Below are positions 31,803-45,100 of a stretch of 64,000 nt of DNA, piece after piece; within the stretch, counting starts at the first letter, position 1, and each line of letters begins with the position of its first letter. The position numbers and the translations under genes were made by a program. The stretch is from assembly GCF_963082655.1 (NCBI RefSeq), contig NC_081553.1:21658479-21722478 (forward strand), in the 5' to 3' direction. This stretch comes from Stomoxys calcitrans. Its lineage: Eukaryota > Arthropoda > Insecta > Diptera > Muscidae. The notes under the pieces are model-generated. The model was given only the letters and a program-made list of their open reading frames with translations, had not been told where the DNA came from and did no database searches.

Positions 31803-34141
31803 CTCGATACCTATTACAGTAGGGTATATTCAGAAGTCAGAGATTGTATGGACATTGTCTAGCCAGGAAACACTACACATTTCCCGGGAAATTCTCTAAC
31901 GGACAACGTGGCGCCAGAGGAGGTTGTCACTGATATGCATTCGTCGGAGGCCATTAGGGAAATTGTGTCTGAGCCGAAAATCCTTTGGGCGACAAGAAGT
32001 TTCGACCCCTTTAAATCGCCAGGCCCTGATGATGTATCATGGGTTGAATTACAAGCAGTGTCTGATACACTGGTTCCCTGGCTTAGGGAGATGTACTCTG
32101 CTTGTATCAGAATGTCATATATACCTGTGGGATGGAGGGACATGAAGGTCATTTTCATTCCGAAAGCAGGAAACCCCTACCACACGAAGGCGATGGATTT
32201 TCTTCCTATTAGTCTGTCATTTTTTATGTTGAAGACTCTTGAGAGGTTGATAGAAACATATCTTAGGACAAAGATTGCTGGAAATCGCCTTCCGCCTGTC
32301 GCGGCATCAGCATGCATATAGTAAAGGCAAATCCATTGAAACAGCCCTTCACGACCTAGTCGGCTACATAGAGGGTACTCTCGCTGTCAAGGAATATACA
32401 ATGGTAGCATTTCTTGACATTGAAGGTGCTTCGAATAATGTAAAACCGACGTCAATCATGAAGGAGTTGGAGTTTCTAGGCATCAACTCTACCGTAAGAA
32501 AGTTTATTTATAACGTACTTACTTAAAGATGCATTACGGCAGGCTTGGGATCTGTGGATCTAAAAAGATGGGTCAACAGAGGAACATCTCAAGGAGGAGT
32601 TTTGTCTGCTCTACTTTGGAATATAGCCATTATTAATATACAATATTATTGTCTCTGGAAGAAAAAAGCGTAAAAGTGCTGCCACGTCAATTGCGGTTAG
32701 GGAAAAGTTTCCTAGCACTCCAAGAAATATACTTCAGGAAGCTCTACGTGCAACAGCAATCTGGGCTACCGAAAGTGGTCTGGGTATAAATTCGTGCAAG
32801 ACAGAAGTAGTTCTTTTCAGCAGGAGATACAAGTTGTCTACAGTGGAACCTGTCTCCTTGGGTAGAGAGAATGTTCCATTTACAGAAAACGCAAAATACC
32901 TCGGTGTTTTGCCGGACAGGAAATTTTACTTCAAATCCAACATTTTGGAAAAGGCAAGAAAGGCCACTCTTGCCCTGTACACCTGCAAGAGAGCCATTGG
33001 AAAAAGTTGTTGATGTAGACCGCGTGTCATGCATTGGTAATATACTGCAGTTGTCAGACCTATAATGCTATATGGTGTTGCGGTCTGGTGGACGTCGCTT
33101 CAAAAATCCACCTACTGCTCAATATTTGACCGGATCAAAAGGATGCCTTGTTTGTGCATCACAGCCGCACCGAGGACGACACCATCTGATGCACTGAATT
33201 TAATCCTACATCTTGTGCCTCTGGACATTGTGGCTATACAAATAGCAGCGACCACTGCCGTGAGGTTAAGGGAGCTTTCTCATTGGTCATGTGACGGCTA
33301 TGGACACTGTGTTATCCTTGATATAATATCCGATGTTCCTGGCAGTGTGGAGTACATCCTACCTGAGCCGCTTTTTGATAAAAATTACTGTACCACTATT
33401 CCTGATAGAACCGATTGCAACTACGATATCCCTGGTAACAGTAGTTACATAGACTTCTATACGGATGTTTTCAAACTAAACGACTAGGTGGGCTTTTGGG
33501 TGTACTCTAAAGATCTAGAACTGGTCATATCGAAACGGTTACCCGACCACTGCAGCGTGTATCAAGCAGAGATCCTTGCAAACAAGGAAGTGGTGGAATG
33601 GCTAAGATATAATGTCATTACGACGATTGGTATAAATATCTTCTCAGACAGCCTTTAAATCGCTGGAGAACGTATTTCTGAATATAAAAACCTCCCTGGA
33701 CTGTCGCAGATCTCTCAATGGAATGACTGAATAGTTCAAAATGCACTTATTCTGGGTGCCGGGCCACAGAGATATCCCAGGGAATTCAAAAGCAGACGTG
33801 CTTGCAAGACTAGGAACTTCCTTATACATTCCAGGGATACTGGAATCTGTGGGTATGCCTCTAGCGACATGTAAGCTCAGTTTTCAGGAACAGGCCCGAA
33901 GGACAACGAATGATAGATGGTCACAAATAGGGGGCTGTGAGCATTCCAAAACTATGTGGCCTAATCTTGACTTGAAGAGGTCTACTGCTTTGCTGTCATT
34001 GGCTAGAACAGACGTCTCCGTCATTGTGTCCATCATGACAGGTCACTGTCTAATCGGAAAACATGCTAACAGACAACGACTTTTGCAGAAGCTGTGAGGA
34101 CATCGATCCGTTGAGCGAATATAGATTCGGATCATTACCTC

Positions 34142-34630
34142 GTTGCAGCAAAGGTTTGCACCCGTTTGAACATGGCGAGGAAAGTACGGCGCAGTGGCAA
34201 ACTATTGCCCACTCTATGGAAAATACCGCGAAATCCGTACTTGGGTACCGGAAGCCTCCTCCAAGAAACCCATGGTACGACTAAGAGTGTCGAGATGCTA
34301 CTGAAGCCAAGAATGCAACTCTGCAATCAGTAGCAACGCGCCAGATGAAGGAGAGGTATCGGGAGAAAAGGAGAGAGGAGAGACGTATATTCCGCAGAAA
34401 GAAAAAGGAAATGGAAAGACGTGAGTGTGAGCGAATTGAGATGTACAGGAATCAGAAAGAAGTCCGGAAATTCTGCCAAAGAATTAAACATCAAACCGAT
34501 GGCTTTGGTGCAGGCACATCCTCCTGCAGAGACAAAGAAGGAAATCTGGTAACTGACACAGATAACATGCTGAGGATATGGAAAGAACATTTTACCCAAC
34601 TTCTGTATGTGTGTGTCCTGCACCAGCAGT
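34142..34630 (+). pseudogene. RTE-type LINE central fragment
   Basis: Frames read WQTIAHSMENTAKSVLGYRK, a long Lys/Arg/Glu helix (RYREKRREERRIFRRKKKE) and LRIWKEHFTQLL. This is the linker between endonuclease and reverse transcriptase in RTE elements. It splits the LINE's RFGS/HFFE block. Confidence 0.75.
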
Positions 34631-34841
34631 CAGAAGGAGTTCCACATTAGGTTCTCATTTCTTTGAGACCCGGTCTGATTTAGCTGATGTGAACATTGGC
34701 AAGATATTGGGCTTTTTAAGTCGATGTGGATGGGTAAAGGGTAGGAACTAGAAGGCATCTTCCTTCTTCTGTTTCTGTGGTATGTAAGTAAATCTGAGGC
34801 AGACTGCCACTTAAACCGAACCTTTTATAACCTAACCGTCT

Positions 34842-35125
34842 CCTAAAATATGCGTCCTCGAAGGAAATGGGCTTGATTTCCAGACTCTAACAAAAAGTTC
34901 AAAATATGGTCGAAAATCGAGATTTCAGCATGAAAACTTTAAATTGGCTGTATCTCCTAAACTAGATTGGCTGTATCTCCATACTAGAGGGAAATGAGCC
35001 TTAATTCGTGACTCCATCAAAATATTCAAAATATGGTCGAAAATCCATCAAAAATCAATTTGTCAGAATGAAAACTTTAAATTGGCTATATCTCTTAAAC
35101 TATGCGTCCCAGAGGGAAACAATGG
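34842..35125 (+). repeat. tandem dimer, ~130-bp units
   Basis: Two units each containing CAAAATATGGTCGAAAATC and GAAAACTTTAAATTGGCT plus ATCTCCTAAACTA/TATGCGTCC. Confidence 0.75.
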
Positions 35126-35460
35126 AAACTGGTGGGACTAAGTTTTGGCCGCATAACCATGTGCGTGCATTAGATATGCATTATTTTAATTAAGAAATAA
35201 GTGGTTCTGAGAAAGCAATTGTGTTTCATTAGGGTCGACCACAAATGTATCCTGATAATTGAATATTGCATTCTCGCTGCATGTGACGGTAGAGGTTTAG
35301 TTTATTTGTATAGATTTAGGTTTAGAGTTAATATAAAATTAGAAATAAAATGAGTTCTTCCCAACCCATAAACAAAAGCGATTGGTTTCCAATTTGTTCC
35401 CTGACACAAGCGTCGCTGGGCCGCAGTAGCCTGCACAACCACGAAGTGTTGTTACAATAT
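35126..35460. other. unassigned intergenic sequence
   Basis: No repeat or gene recognised. Confidence 0.35.
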
Positions 35461-35464
35461 ATTG

Positions 35465-35535
35465 AATCCCATGGTTGTACTAACCGGATTGAACCGATGG
35501 ATTCCTTCATCGGCAAGGGCTGCCGCCTCAGTGAA
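35465..35535 (-). repeat. SINE-3 fragment
   Basis: Minus strand reads GAGGCGGCAGCCCTTGCCGA ... CCATCGGTTCAATCCGG, with the B-box-like GGTTCAATCC intact. Confidence 0.6.
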
Positions 35536-35555
35536 GATATCATCTCACTCGCTCA

Positions 35556-35962
35556 CATTCGCAGTAACGTTACGATTCGCATCATCTTTGAAGAAGTACT
35601 GTCCATTGATGCCACCAGCCCATAAACCGCATCAAACTTTTTCTGGATGCATTGGTAGCTTTTGCAGTGCTCCTGGCTGATCTTCACTCCAAAATCGTCA
35701 ATTCTGCTTATTTACGTATCCATTGAGCCAAAAATGAGTTTCGTCGCTCAATGGAAGAAGCGCCCGATGAACTTTCTTAACCGAGTACACATTTTGATAA
35801 TAAAATTCAATAATTTGCAAGCGTTGTTCGTTTGTAAGACGATTCATGGTTAAATTATAGACCAAACTGAAGATGTTTGACAGTGAAACAAAACACAAAA
35901 CGTGCGTGGGCTATTTAAACCAGTGTAGCCAAAAAGAGAATAGCTTAAAAATCACCCTTTAG
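35556..35962 (-). pseudogene. Tc1/mariner-superfamily transposase remnant, N-terminal part fused to mid part
   Basis: Minus strand reads MNRLTNEQRLQIIEFYYQN (helix-turn-helix start), jumps after RALLPLSDETHFWLNGYVNK to the catalytic-domain segment around MHPEKV/GLWAGGI. The DNA-binding to catalytic linker is deleted. Same family as 17307-17965. The outer end AAGGGTGATTTTTAAGC is probably the terminal repeat. Confidence 0.78.
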
Positions 35963-36184
35963 TAATAAACTCAAAACCAGTGTTGCGCGTAATCACTGAT
36001 TTTGACAGAAAGTGTACTCAATTTTTTGTTGTTGGTCAACTGCTTTTACCTGTAATAAATGTATCTTGGGAAAAATTGAAACAGCGAATTTTTTTTAACG
36101 TCATTATCGTTCATTACCCCATAGATCATTAAACAAAGCGAATATGATTTTTAATTCATAATTCTAGAATAAGCACTGTGTAAC

Positions 36185-37135
36185 GGCAAGTTACCCCTAG
36201 GTACTGGGGTTCAGCTCACCGTGGGCAAGGTTCGCCTAGCCTTTGGATTTGGTTTTATATATTTTATCGGACCGCTCTACTGAGCCTTCTTTAACGCTAT
36301 AATATCTTTTTAGGGTGGGGACACTTCGCCCTGAGTGTGAATATCGAATTCGTGTCATTGTAGCATATGGCCGCCTATGTCGCTGAATTGTCGTGATTGG
36401 TCTATATATCGATTAGGCGGGTTTTGGGCGGCCCCTACGGAACAAACAAAAAACCGAGTCCCATGATGGGTCATATGCCCATTTAAGGCATTTTTGGGAG
36501 GAAGGGTGATTATGTATGCCAGATTCGTAATCTACTCCCGAATACCTTTCATTTGAGGCCCATATTGACATGAACGTCCAATATGTCTGTTTGGGGGAAT
36601 TTTGGGTTTGGGGCGGCCCGATGGTTACTTAGACCCAAATTTTCGTATACCTTTTTCATTTCATATCCATATTGTCCCGATCGGTCCACTTTTGATTTTG
36701 GGCGGTGTTTTCGGGTAATGGGGGAGGGTGCCCCCCTTCCAAAATCAAAAAATTATAAAGCCTAGTTCTCCTTCCGGACCATATTCGCAATCTACTGCCG
36801 AATACCATTCATTTGAGTTCCATATTGTCATGATCGTGTGAAAAACCTATTTTATGGGGTTTTTGGGGTTGGGGCGGCCCCCAGTTACTTGGATCCAATT
36901 TTTAATATGAAATTCGTACTCTACTCCTGAAAATATATCATTTGAGTTCCATATTGTCCCGATCGATCTACTTTTATTTTTGGGTAGTACTTTTGTGGTA
37001 AGGGGGAGGGTCCGCCCCCATTCCGTTATCAAAAAATTATATAGCCTATGTTTCCTTCCAGACCAACCTACACAATCTGTGAAAATTTCAAATTAATCGA
37101 TTCAGCCGTTTTTGAGTCCATACGGAACAAACCGA
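36185..37135 (+). repeat. FamD tandem array
   Basis: About six ~155-bp units with GGTTTTTGGGGTTGGGGCGG, CCATATTGTCATGATCG and ACTCCCGAATACC. It ends with CGGTTCAGCC-like TTCAGCCGTTTTTGAGTCCA and TACGGAACAAACCGACAAAC. Confidence 0.8.
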
Positions 37136-38200
37136 CAAACAATATAAGATTTGCTTGATGGAGTTAAAGGATAGGGGTGTGTTTCGGGAGCACGATCGCT
37201 GAGAGGCTCGGAGGGTCGGTTTTTTAGTGGGCGCACCCAAATACACAGTTCGGCACTTGAGTTCGGCAGTTGATAGGGGACACGAAGGCATACCCTAACA
37301 CTCCGTAGGTCACACAAACTGGTGGCTCAGAGGTACACCCCAATACACGTTTGGGCACTGATGAGTGGCTAGGTGGTAGACCCTAATACACGGCATTGTT
37401 CGGGTTACCCGCGTCCACGGCTCGAAGATGCGGAAGATCGCAGCGTCGCACAGCAAGATATTCGGAAACGATAAACAAAAGATCTCACACCCTAATATGC
37501 GATACGATGTGTGGTTTAGTGGCTAGGTGGCACACACTAATACAGCCCACAAAGGGCAAGATATTCGGTTACCGTTCCCGAATATCTTGCCCTTTGTGGG
37601 CTGTATTAGTGTGTACCACCTAGCCACCAAACGATGTGCGGTTTAGTGGCTAGGTGGCACACACTAATACAGCCCACAAAGGGCACTCAGGTTATAAAAA
37701 GAGGTGTAAAAAGAGGTGGAGTGGCAAGGCGGAACTAATATACCACATAATACGCGGGTTGGTGGCCAGGAGTCTAGTACACGGCACTGTTGGGGTTTAC
37801 TAAGGAACAGCACGGGGTGGGGCGAGAGAGGGCACTCCCTTGATAAAAAGCGGGGTTTCGGTCGCAGTGGCAAGAGTGTGGCAAGGAAGAACATCCAATT
37901 ATACTGCACAATAAGCGATTTGGTGGCTAGAAGGCACACCCTAGTACACGGCACTGTTCGGGTTCCACACGAGGAGCCGGGAGAGGGCACTACTTTCATA
38001 AAAGCGGGGTTGCGTGCGAGGAGGCATGAGAGTGGTAAGAAGGCACACGTTTTATTTCTGCACAATGTGGTGTCTAGGTGGTATACCCTAGTACACGGCA
38101 CTATTCGGGTTCACTGCGTGACTGCAAAAGGAGGCACTTCGTTAATATAAGGTGGGTTTTGGGCACGGAGGCAAGGAGGTACACCCTAATATACGTTGTT
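37136..38200 (+). repeat. degenerate minisatellite with embedded hairpin
   Basis: GTGGCTAGGTGG...CACACCCTAATACACGGCAC and TTCGGGTT recur about eight times at irregular 95-160 bp intervals. Frames over 140 codons here are by-products. Confidence 0.75.
37520..37626. repeat. 49-bp inverted repeat, one mismatch, 9-base loop
   Basis: 37520-37568 (TGGCTAGGTGGCACACACTA...) is inverted at 37578-37626. A third, direct copy of most of the arm follows at about 37645-37685. Confidence 0.93.
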
Positions 38201-38964
38201 TTGAAAACCAACTTGTTTGTGTCCCAAACTCGAAAACATGTTGTTTACGACTTTAAAGTAGCAAACAACTCCTTGCTCTGTTGTTGCGCTTTCAGTTGCA
38301 AATAATATTGTCGAAAACGACCCCTGTGTTGTTCCAACATTTCCCCAAAAGTTATAAACAACTTTCAATGTCAACAAATGGTTTTAACTTGCTGTTGCCT
38401 GCTTACCGGTCGTTACGGGAGAAACCGACCTAAGTGCTGTTTTTTTGTCAATAGGCAAAAATGGACTAACTCAACTCTCGTTGATTAACTTAAAGCTACT
38501 AATCAATTCATGGTTCTAAAGTAAGGTGAAAAGTAGAAAACGAAGCCTGCTGACTTTCATCGTCACAGCTGTTAAAATTGTGATAGGTCCATACATGTGA
38601 ATGTTAATCTTATCAGAGTTTGTGTCGTAATAACGTGAAACGACGCAACAACGTAACGCCATATCCCCATTTGTATGGTGTAACACTGTAAGTGATCGTG
38701 AGAGAACATCGGCGTGCGCTTTGACTTCGCATATTTGGCTCTCGGTATGCTTTTATTTTGTTTTTCCTTTTGATAACCCTGATAATGAAAATCATCTCTA
38801 GATATACGCACATATTTTAGAAGACTTTATAATCGTTTACAACCCAAAAACAATGAAACAAATTGATGACATTATTTTTTATGATTTAATTGTTGTTTTT
38901 TATTTTCATAACATTTAACATTTGCTGGGTGCTTCAACAATATTGGTGCTTTAGTTTGTGTTTG
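38201..38964. other. 3' flank of dynein, nothing recognised
   Basis: Unique-looking AT-rich sequence between the minisatellite and the dynein polyadenylation signal. Confidence 0.4.
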
Positions 38965-38970
38965 TTTATT
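38965..38970 (-). promoter_or_regulatory. likely polyadenylation signal of the dynein gene
   Basis: Minus-strand AATAAA about 97 bases after the stop codon. It is the first such signal downstream. Confidence 0.5.
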
Positions 38971-39066
38971 TTTGTGTAAAAACAAACAGAGATAATAATA
39001 AAAAAAAGTGCTTTGTAAGTGTCATTGATAGTGACTGAATGGCAAATGATTGTCTGCCTGTCAGAT

Positions 39067-39166
39067 TCATGGCTGTAGTAATAGGGCAACACCACCCAGA
39101 ATCCATTTAGCCGGACGTTCACGAGATTTTAAATTAAATGTCCAGACATAGGTGTTGCCACGTGAT
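39067..39166 (-). CDS. dynein heavy chain last exon
   Basis: Reads [20 protein letters not shown] to GGVALLLQP and stop. The acceptor is ATTAACAG, after a 77-bp intron. The Y-V-W-T-F-N-L ending is the standard C terminus of axonemal dynein heavy chains. The exon is too short to stand out as an open frame alone. Confidence 0.93.
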
Positions 39167-42100
39167 CTGTTAATGAAATTGAAATTACATTTGATTAACA
39201 GCTAATCATTGACATTGATCTGAGAGGGTTTAGTCGAACATACCTTGTTTTGTAGAGAGGGCATTCATATATGTGATGAAGATCATGACGTTCCTGCACA
39301 CTTGATTTGATGCAGATTACAGGCATGGCACAGAGCAACTCCTTGGGATTTAGGGGAACTATAGAGTTAAGTTGACAATCCCAGCTAGCTCCATTTAAGT
39401 ACAAGCCATGGACAAAGGCTCCGTCCAATGGGGGTAAACTAGAAAAAATGTCAAACTAGATTTTAAGCTTGTACAAATGATGTTAAGATTTATATTTCGA
39501 TGGTCACCGTAGTGCAGAGGTTAGCATGTCCGCTTATGACGCTGAACGTCTGGGTTCGAATCCCGGCGAGACCATCGGAAAAAATTTTCAGCGGTGGTTT
39601 TCCCCTCCTAATGCTGGCAACATTTGTAAGGTACTATGCCTCGTAAAACTTCTCTCCAAAGAGGTGTCGCACTACGACACGCCGTTCGGACTCGACAATA
39701 AAAAGGGAGGCCCCTTATCATTGAGCTTAAATTTGAATTGGACTGCACTCATTGATATGTGAGAAGTTTGCCCCTGTTCCTTAGTGGAATGTTCATGGGC
39801 AAAATTTGCGTTTTCATATTTCGATGATAAGTAAATAATTGCTGTTTGTGGGGTGTTTTGGGGAAGGGGTAGACCCCCAGCAAATTGGTCCCGAAAGTGG
39901 GTATTTATTTGAATCCCATATTGCAATTGGCCTCAAAATTGAGTATCAAATTTGTTTTCGTGTCTCAAATACCTTTCATTTAAGCCCCTTATTGCAAAAG
40001 TCAGCAAATATGTCCGGTTTTGGTTATGGACCCTACAAAATTATAGAACTCCACTCCCTTTGAGGCCCGAATTGTCATGGTGAGCAAATACCTTCTATTT
40101 GGGGGTTGTTATGGGGGTAGGTCGCCCCCTAGACAGTTTGTCAGGAATTTTTTGTTTTACCAAATACCTTTCATTTCAGCCCCATATTCCCATAGTCTGC
40201 AACATTTCCGGTTTGGGGGTTGGGACGGCCACTCAGTGACTTAGTCCTGAAAATAAATATATATCAGTTTCTTGTTCTACTCTAAAATACCTCTTATATG
40301 AGACCCATATTGCAATGGTCAGCAAATACGCCCTTTTTGGGTGGTGTTGTGGGGGGTGGGGTGGCGCCATAGACACTTTACCCGAATATTGATATCAGAT
40401 TCATGCTTTACTCCCAAAGACCTTTCATTTGAGCCCCATATTGCTAAGGTCGTAAATTTGTCCTCTTTGGGGGGAGTTTTTGGAGACGGGCGGCCGCCAA
40501 ACACTTGGTCCCACATTTGTATATCGCTTTCGAATTCTGCACTCAAATACCATTTATTTGAGCCCCATATTGCCATGATCAGTAAATAAGTCTTGATTGG
40601 GGAGTGTTTTGGGGAAAGAGGATCGTTTTTGAAAATAAGGGTAAGGGGGAGGGTCCGCCCCCCCTCTATTTTCACCACGGGATCATTATGCATCATCTGT
40701 GAAAATTTCAATAAAATCGGTTCCACCATTTTTGAGTCTATACGGAACCGACAAACAAACCAACAAACAAACACAAATTGATTTTTATATACAAGACTAG
40801 CTGGACCCGGCCCGCTCTGCTACGCCTGATAGTGCTATGTTGGAGAAAAGAGCTCGTATTTTGGAAATTTCTGCCTAATTTCAGTTGAAAATATATTCGA
40901 ATTTTCCTGTGGATTTTCTACTTTCAAATACCTCTTATTTAAGCCCCAATAAGTAAAATCCCTGTTTAAGGGTGTGGTGGATCCCCAGAAACCTGGTCTC
41001 AAGTGGGGAAGTCAATTTCGTGCACTACACCCAAAGACCTTTCATTTAAGATCCATACTGCCATGATCGGTAAATATGTCCGATGTAAGGGGACCCACGA
41101 AACACTTAGTTCCACAAATTAATATCAGATTCGCTTTCTACTCTCAACAACCTTTAATTTGATACCCATATTGTAGTGATTGGTCTATAAATCCGTTTGG
41201 CGGGTTTTGGGGGTGGGCGGCTCTCCTAGGCATCCCACCTCAGATTCTGACACCAAATTTTTATACCCACCACCGAAGGATGGTGGTATATTCATTTTGT
41301 CATTCCGTTTGCAACACATCGAAATATCCATTTCCGACCCTATAAAGTATATATATTTTTGATCAGCGTAAAAATCTAAGACGATCTAGACATGTCCGTC
41401 CGTCTGTCTGTTGAAATCACGCTACAGTCTTTAAAAATAGAGATATTGAGCTGAAATTTTGCACAGATTCTTTTTTTGTCCATAACCAGGTTAAGTTCGA
41501 AGATGGGCTATATCGGACTATATCTTGATATAGCCCCCATATAGATCGATCCGCCGATTTAGGGTCTTAGGCCCATAAAAGCCACATTTATTATCCGATT
41601 TTGTTGAAATTTGGGGCAGTGAGTTGTGTTAGGCCATTTGACATCCTTCGTTAATTTGGCTCAGATCGGTCTAGATTTGGATATAGCTGCCATATAGATT
41701 GATCCTCCGATTTATGGTGTAAGGCCCATAAAAGCCACATTCATTATCCGATTTTGCTGAAATTTGGGACAGTGAGTTGTGTTAGGCCCTTTGACATATT
41801 TCTTCAATTTGGTCCAGATCGGTTCAGATTTGGATATAGCTGCCATATAGACCGATTTCTTGATTTATGGTTTTGGGCCCATAAAATGCTCATTTATTGT
41901 CCGATGTCGCCGAAATTTGGAACAGTGAGTTAAATTAAGCCCCTTGACATACTTCTGCAATATTGCACAGATCGGTCCAGATTTGGATATAGCTGCCATA
42001 TAGACCGATATCTAGGTTTTAGGTTTTGCGGCCATAAAAGACGCATTTATTGTCCGATGTCGCTGAAATTTGACACAGTGAGTTTGGTTAGGCTCTTCGA

Positions 42101-45100
42101 CGTCCTTCTTCAATTTTGCCCAGATCGGTTCAGATTTGCATATAGCTGCCATATAGACCGATCTCTCGATTTAAGGTTTAGGGCCCATAAAAGAGACATT
42201 TATTGTCCGATTTCGCCGAAATTTGGGACTTTTGAACAAGAAAGTGTTGCCCAGCGGCATGTCGGTTGGACTTGTCTATCAATGAGCTAAAAATAGTTGC
42301 AATCTTAACGATATGGTTTGCAACTCCCATCATTTTTGGTGTATGGCAGCCTACATTTATTTATTTGTGCCCCCACACATCATTATATCTTTAATGAAAC
42401 CCCATATTGCCATGATTGGTGTATACAGCCGTTTGGTGGAGGGTGTCTATATAATGGTTGTGCGCCACACTCCATCCGATACTTGAGCACACATATTTGA
42501 ATAACGCGATCTACTCAAAAATAACTATTATTTGATCCCCCATTGTTTTAATTGGTCAAAAAATCTATTGAAAGCGATTTTTTGAGGTAAAACGCCACCT
42601 AGATTTTTGGACACAAAGTCATTATTTATCATTTGATGCCCCAATGTTTTAATTGGTGAAATAATCTATTGCAGGCGAGGTAAAGCGCCACCTAGGTTTT
42701 TGGATTCAAAGTTTAATGTCATATTCGTTATCTACTCCCGAATTGTTATTGTTATTAAGGTCCAATAGGAATATTTGAGGTGATTTTAGGGTCGGGGCAG
42801 CCTAGGTACTAAGACCCAACAAACTTGATATTAAATTTGTATATTTGGGTTACCATGCAAAAGATAGTTGGCTTAAATCAGTACATCAGATCTGTCGTTC
42901 TTGAAAATTAGGGTAAAGGGGAGGGTACGTCACCCATTGAATATCAAAAATTGAAGTATCCTTATTTTTTCTATAGAACATTTTTTTCATAATTCTATCT
43001 TTAACCTTTAAGGCCTTTGTAGTACTCACGTGATACTTTCCACATCCTTTTTGGTAACATCACAATGTAGGCACATACGATCCAAGGGTAAATCATGTTT
43101 CCTAGCACTCTCCTGCATAATGGCGGTAAGAAAACTTTGAGGATTAAAGAGTCCTCCCAGCCAGATAGTGCAGGGTAGCTTAAAATCACTCAACCACAGG
43201 GAGAGCTCCTTGATGCGATGCAGCAAATCGGCAAACCAACTTTGTAAACCCAACATACTGGGATAGGCCAAAGAAGTCCAGGACTCCGGTACATGATCAT
43301 AGAAAATGGCATGATCCAGACGTTCCATATCCGAGGTAATGGTCAATTCGCCCTTAAGACCCAACATAAGTTCTCGCAAAGAACGTTTAATCTCCTGTAT
43401 TAAAGCATTCATGCGTTCGCATTCCTGTAGCGCCACCACCACGAAGGGTGTCTTGCGTTCAATGCGATTGAGCAGAGCATTTAAATTGAATTCCACTTGC
43501 AATTTATCCAGAAAATCTTCGGCCATTATTTTGACCAACTCTTCACGCGGAGCACTGCAGGTGGTGGTCAACTCTGATTGCCTAGGCTGTAGCTCAAAGA
43601 CAGTCTTCAACAATTGCTCGGAAGCATTGGTGAGAAATCCTATCTCAGCATTGGGATGTAGACCATACAGCAGGGGCGACTCTTCGGGAAGCATTTCATT
43701 GATGTAGTTGTGATAACCTTCAAAATCCAGATTGGGTGGTGAGGGAAAACCAGGACACAATTCCAAATCGCCATCCACCAATTCTTGCTGCAACAATTCG
43801 GCCAAATAGGTTTGACACAAACGCCGATCCCAATCGTCGGTTATGTGGCCACCATACATAATTTCACCAAAGAGATAACGCAAGTCCTCCCAAGGTATAC
43901 GATTGCTGCCCTCCAGATAATTGTGAAGTACCGAAGCCGAAATGGTTAGATCTCCTAAATTGAAGGGATATACTTTGTTCCAACCCAGGGGACCAAATTT
44001 TCGTCTTTGTCCTGCCACAGCATGAAAATAGCATAGAGAGAATAGTATGGATTTGAATTCAGCTTCCTGGGTGCAGCTCTCCAAGGTATCCTGTGAGAAA
44101 TTATCCCAAGCCTGATGCATATTGGCTGCCATGCCAGAAGGAGGTTCATTGACAATTTTCAGCGAAGATTCCAAAATACCTTGGGGTATAATGTGATATT
44201 GGGGATCAGGTGCAGGTTCGGCGCTAATGAACAGGCGAAATTTGGTAGCTGCAAAACTTTCCGGTTGTGATGTAAGGCGTTCTATAAGCTTTTCCAAATT
44301 AGGCAACCAGTTGGCCACCAGATGGATATTTTGAAATACTACCCATTGATCTGCGGAAGCTAGTGCCTGAGTCAAGGCCTCTTCAGCCAACATTTCTTGA
44401 CCCTGACCTAGGGATATGTTGATGAGGTTATTATTGTTTGTGCTAAAGCCCAGCTGTTGGCCTAAGCGTTCGACATCGTAGATGGGATCTACGCCAGGGC
44501 AGAGTATGAAAAATATGGGTGTTGCAGCGGTTACTTCATTGAAAATATCGGAGAAATGAAAGGTTTTGACATTGGCATATTGACGGCCCATGGTTTGTTC
44601 AACAAAGAGCCTGGAAGAAAGAAGAATAGCACAGAGAGAGAGAAAGAGAGAGGTAATATTGAGAAAAAAAAAGAATATGAAAGAAACGAAGAGCGGAGAA
44701 GAAAGGAGTTGAGAGGGGTGAAGAAGTAAGGAGCGTAGAAGAAAGGAGTTGAGAGGGGAATAGGAGTAAGAGTAGAAGTAGATGTAGAAGTAGAAGCAGG
44801 AGTAGAAGTAGGAGTAGGAGTAGGAGTAGGAGTAGGAGTAGGAGTAGGAGTAGGAGTAGGAGTAGGAGTTGGAGTAGGAGTAGGAGTAGGAGTAGGAGTA
44901 GGAGTAGGAGTAGGAGTAGGAGTAGGAGTAGGAGTAGGAGTAGGAGTAGGAGTAGGAGTAGGAGTAGGAGTAGGAGTAGGAGTAGGAGTAGGAGTAGGAG
45001 TAGGAGTAGGAGTAGGAGTAGGAGTAGGAGTAGGAGTAGGAGTAGGAGTAGGACTAGGAGTAGGAGTAGGAGTAGGAGTAGGAGTAGGAGTAGGAGTAGG

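Larger units (their letters stand above)
30715..34830 (+). pseudogene. I/LOA-type LINE ORF2, degenerate, with two nested insertions
   Basis: In order: endonuclease (ASLYMAHD, GSDANAHHQIWGSSDANERG, FSDHRYISF), reverse transcriptase (FDPFKSPGPDDV, WRDMKVIFIPKAG, HAYSKGKSIETALHDLV, NRGTSQGGVLSALLW), RNase H (SSYIDFYTDVFKLND, HLFWVPGHRDIPGNSKADVL) and the C-terminal GSHFFE...LGFLSRCGW block. The segment that should hold YADD is deleted near 32626-32660. Several frameshifts and stops make it inactive. A SINE-1 sits at 31490-31802 and an RTE piece at 34142-34630. Confidence 0.88.

Noticed and set aside
37716..38150. Two overlapping ~145-codon frames on opposite strands
   Set aside because: Both lie in the degenerate minisatellite and show repeated motifs (GTNIPHNT, PCTRVYHLD) with no domain.
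39503..39575. A tRNA gene (clear A and B boxes)
   Set aside because: No complete cloverleaf with a paired acceptor stem is apparent. The segment continues into a 313-bp element with a target duplication, so it is a SINE head.
43339..43707. A 122-codon + strand frame
   Set aside because: Antisense shadow of the conserved dynein exon.
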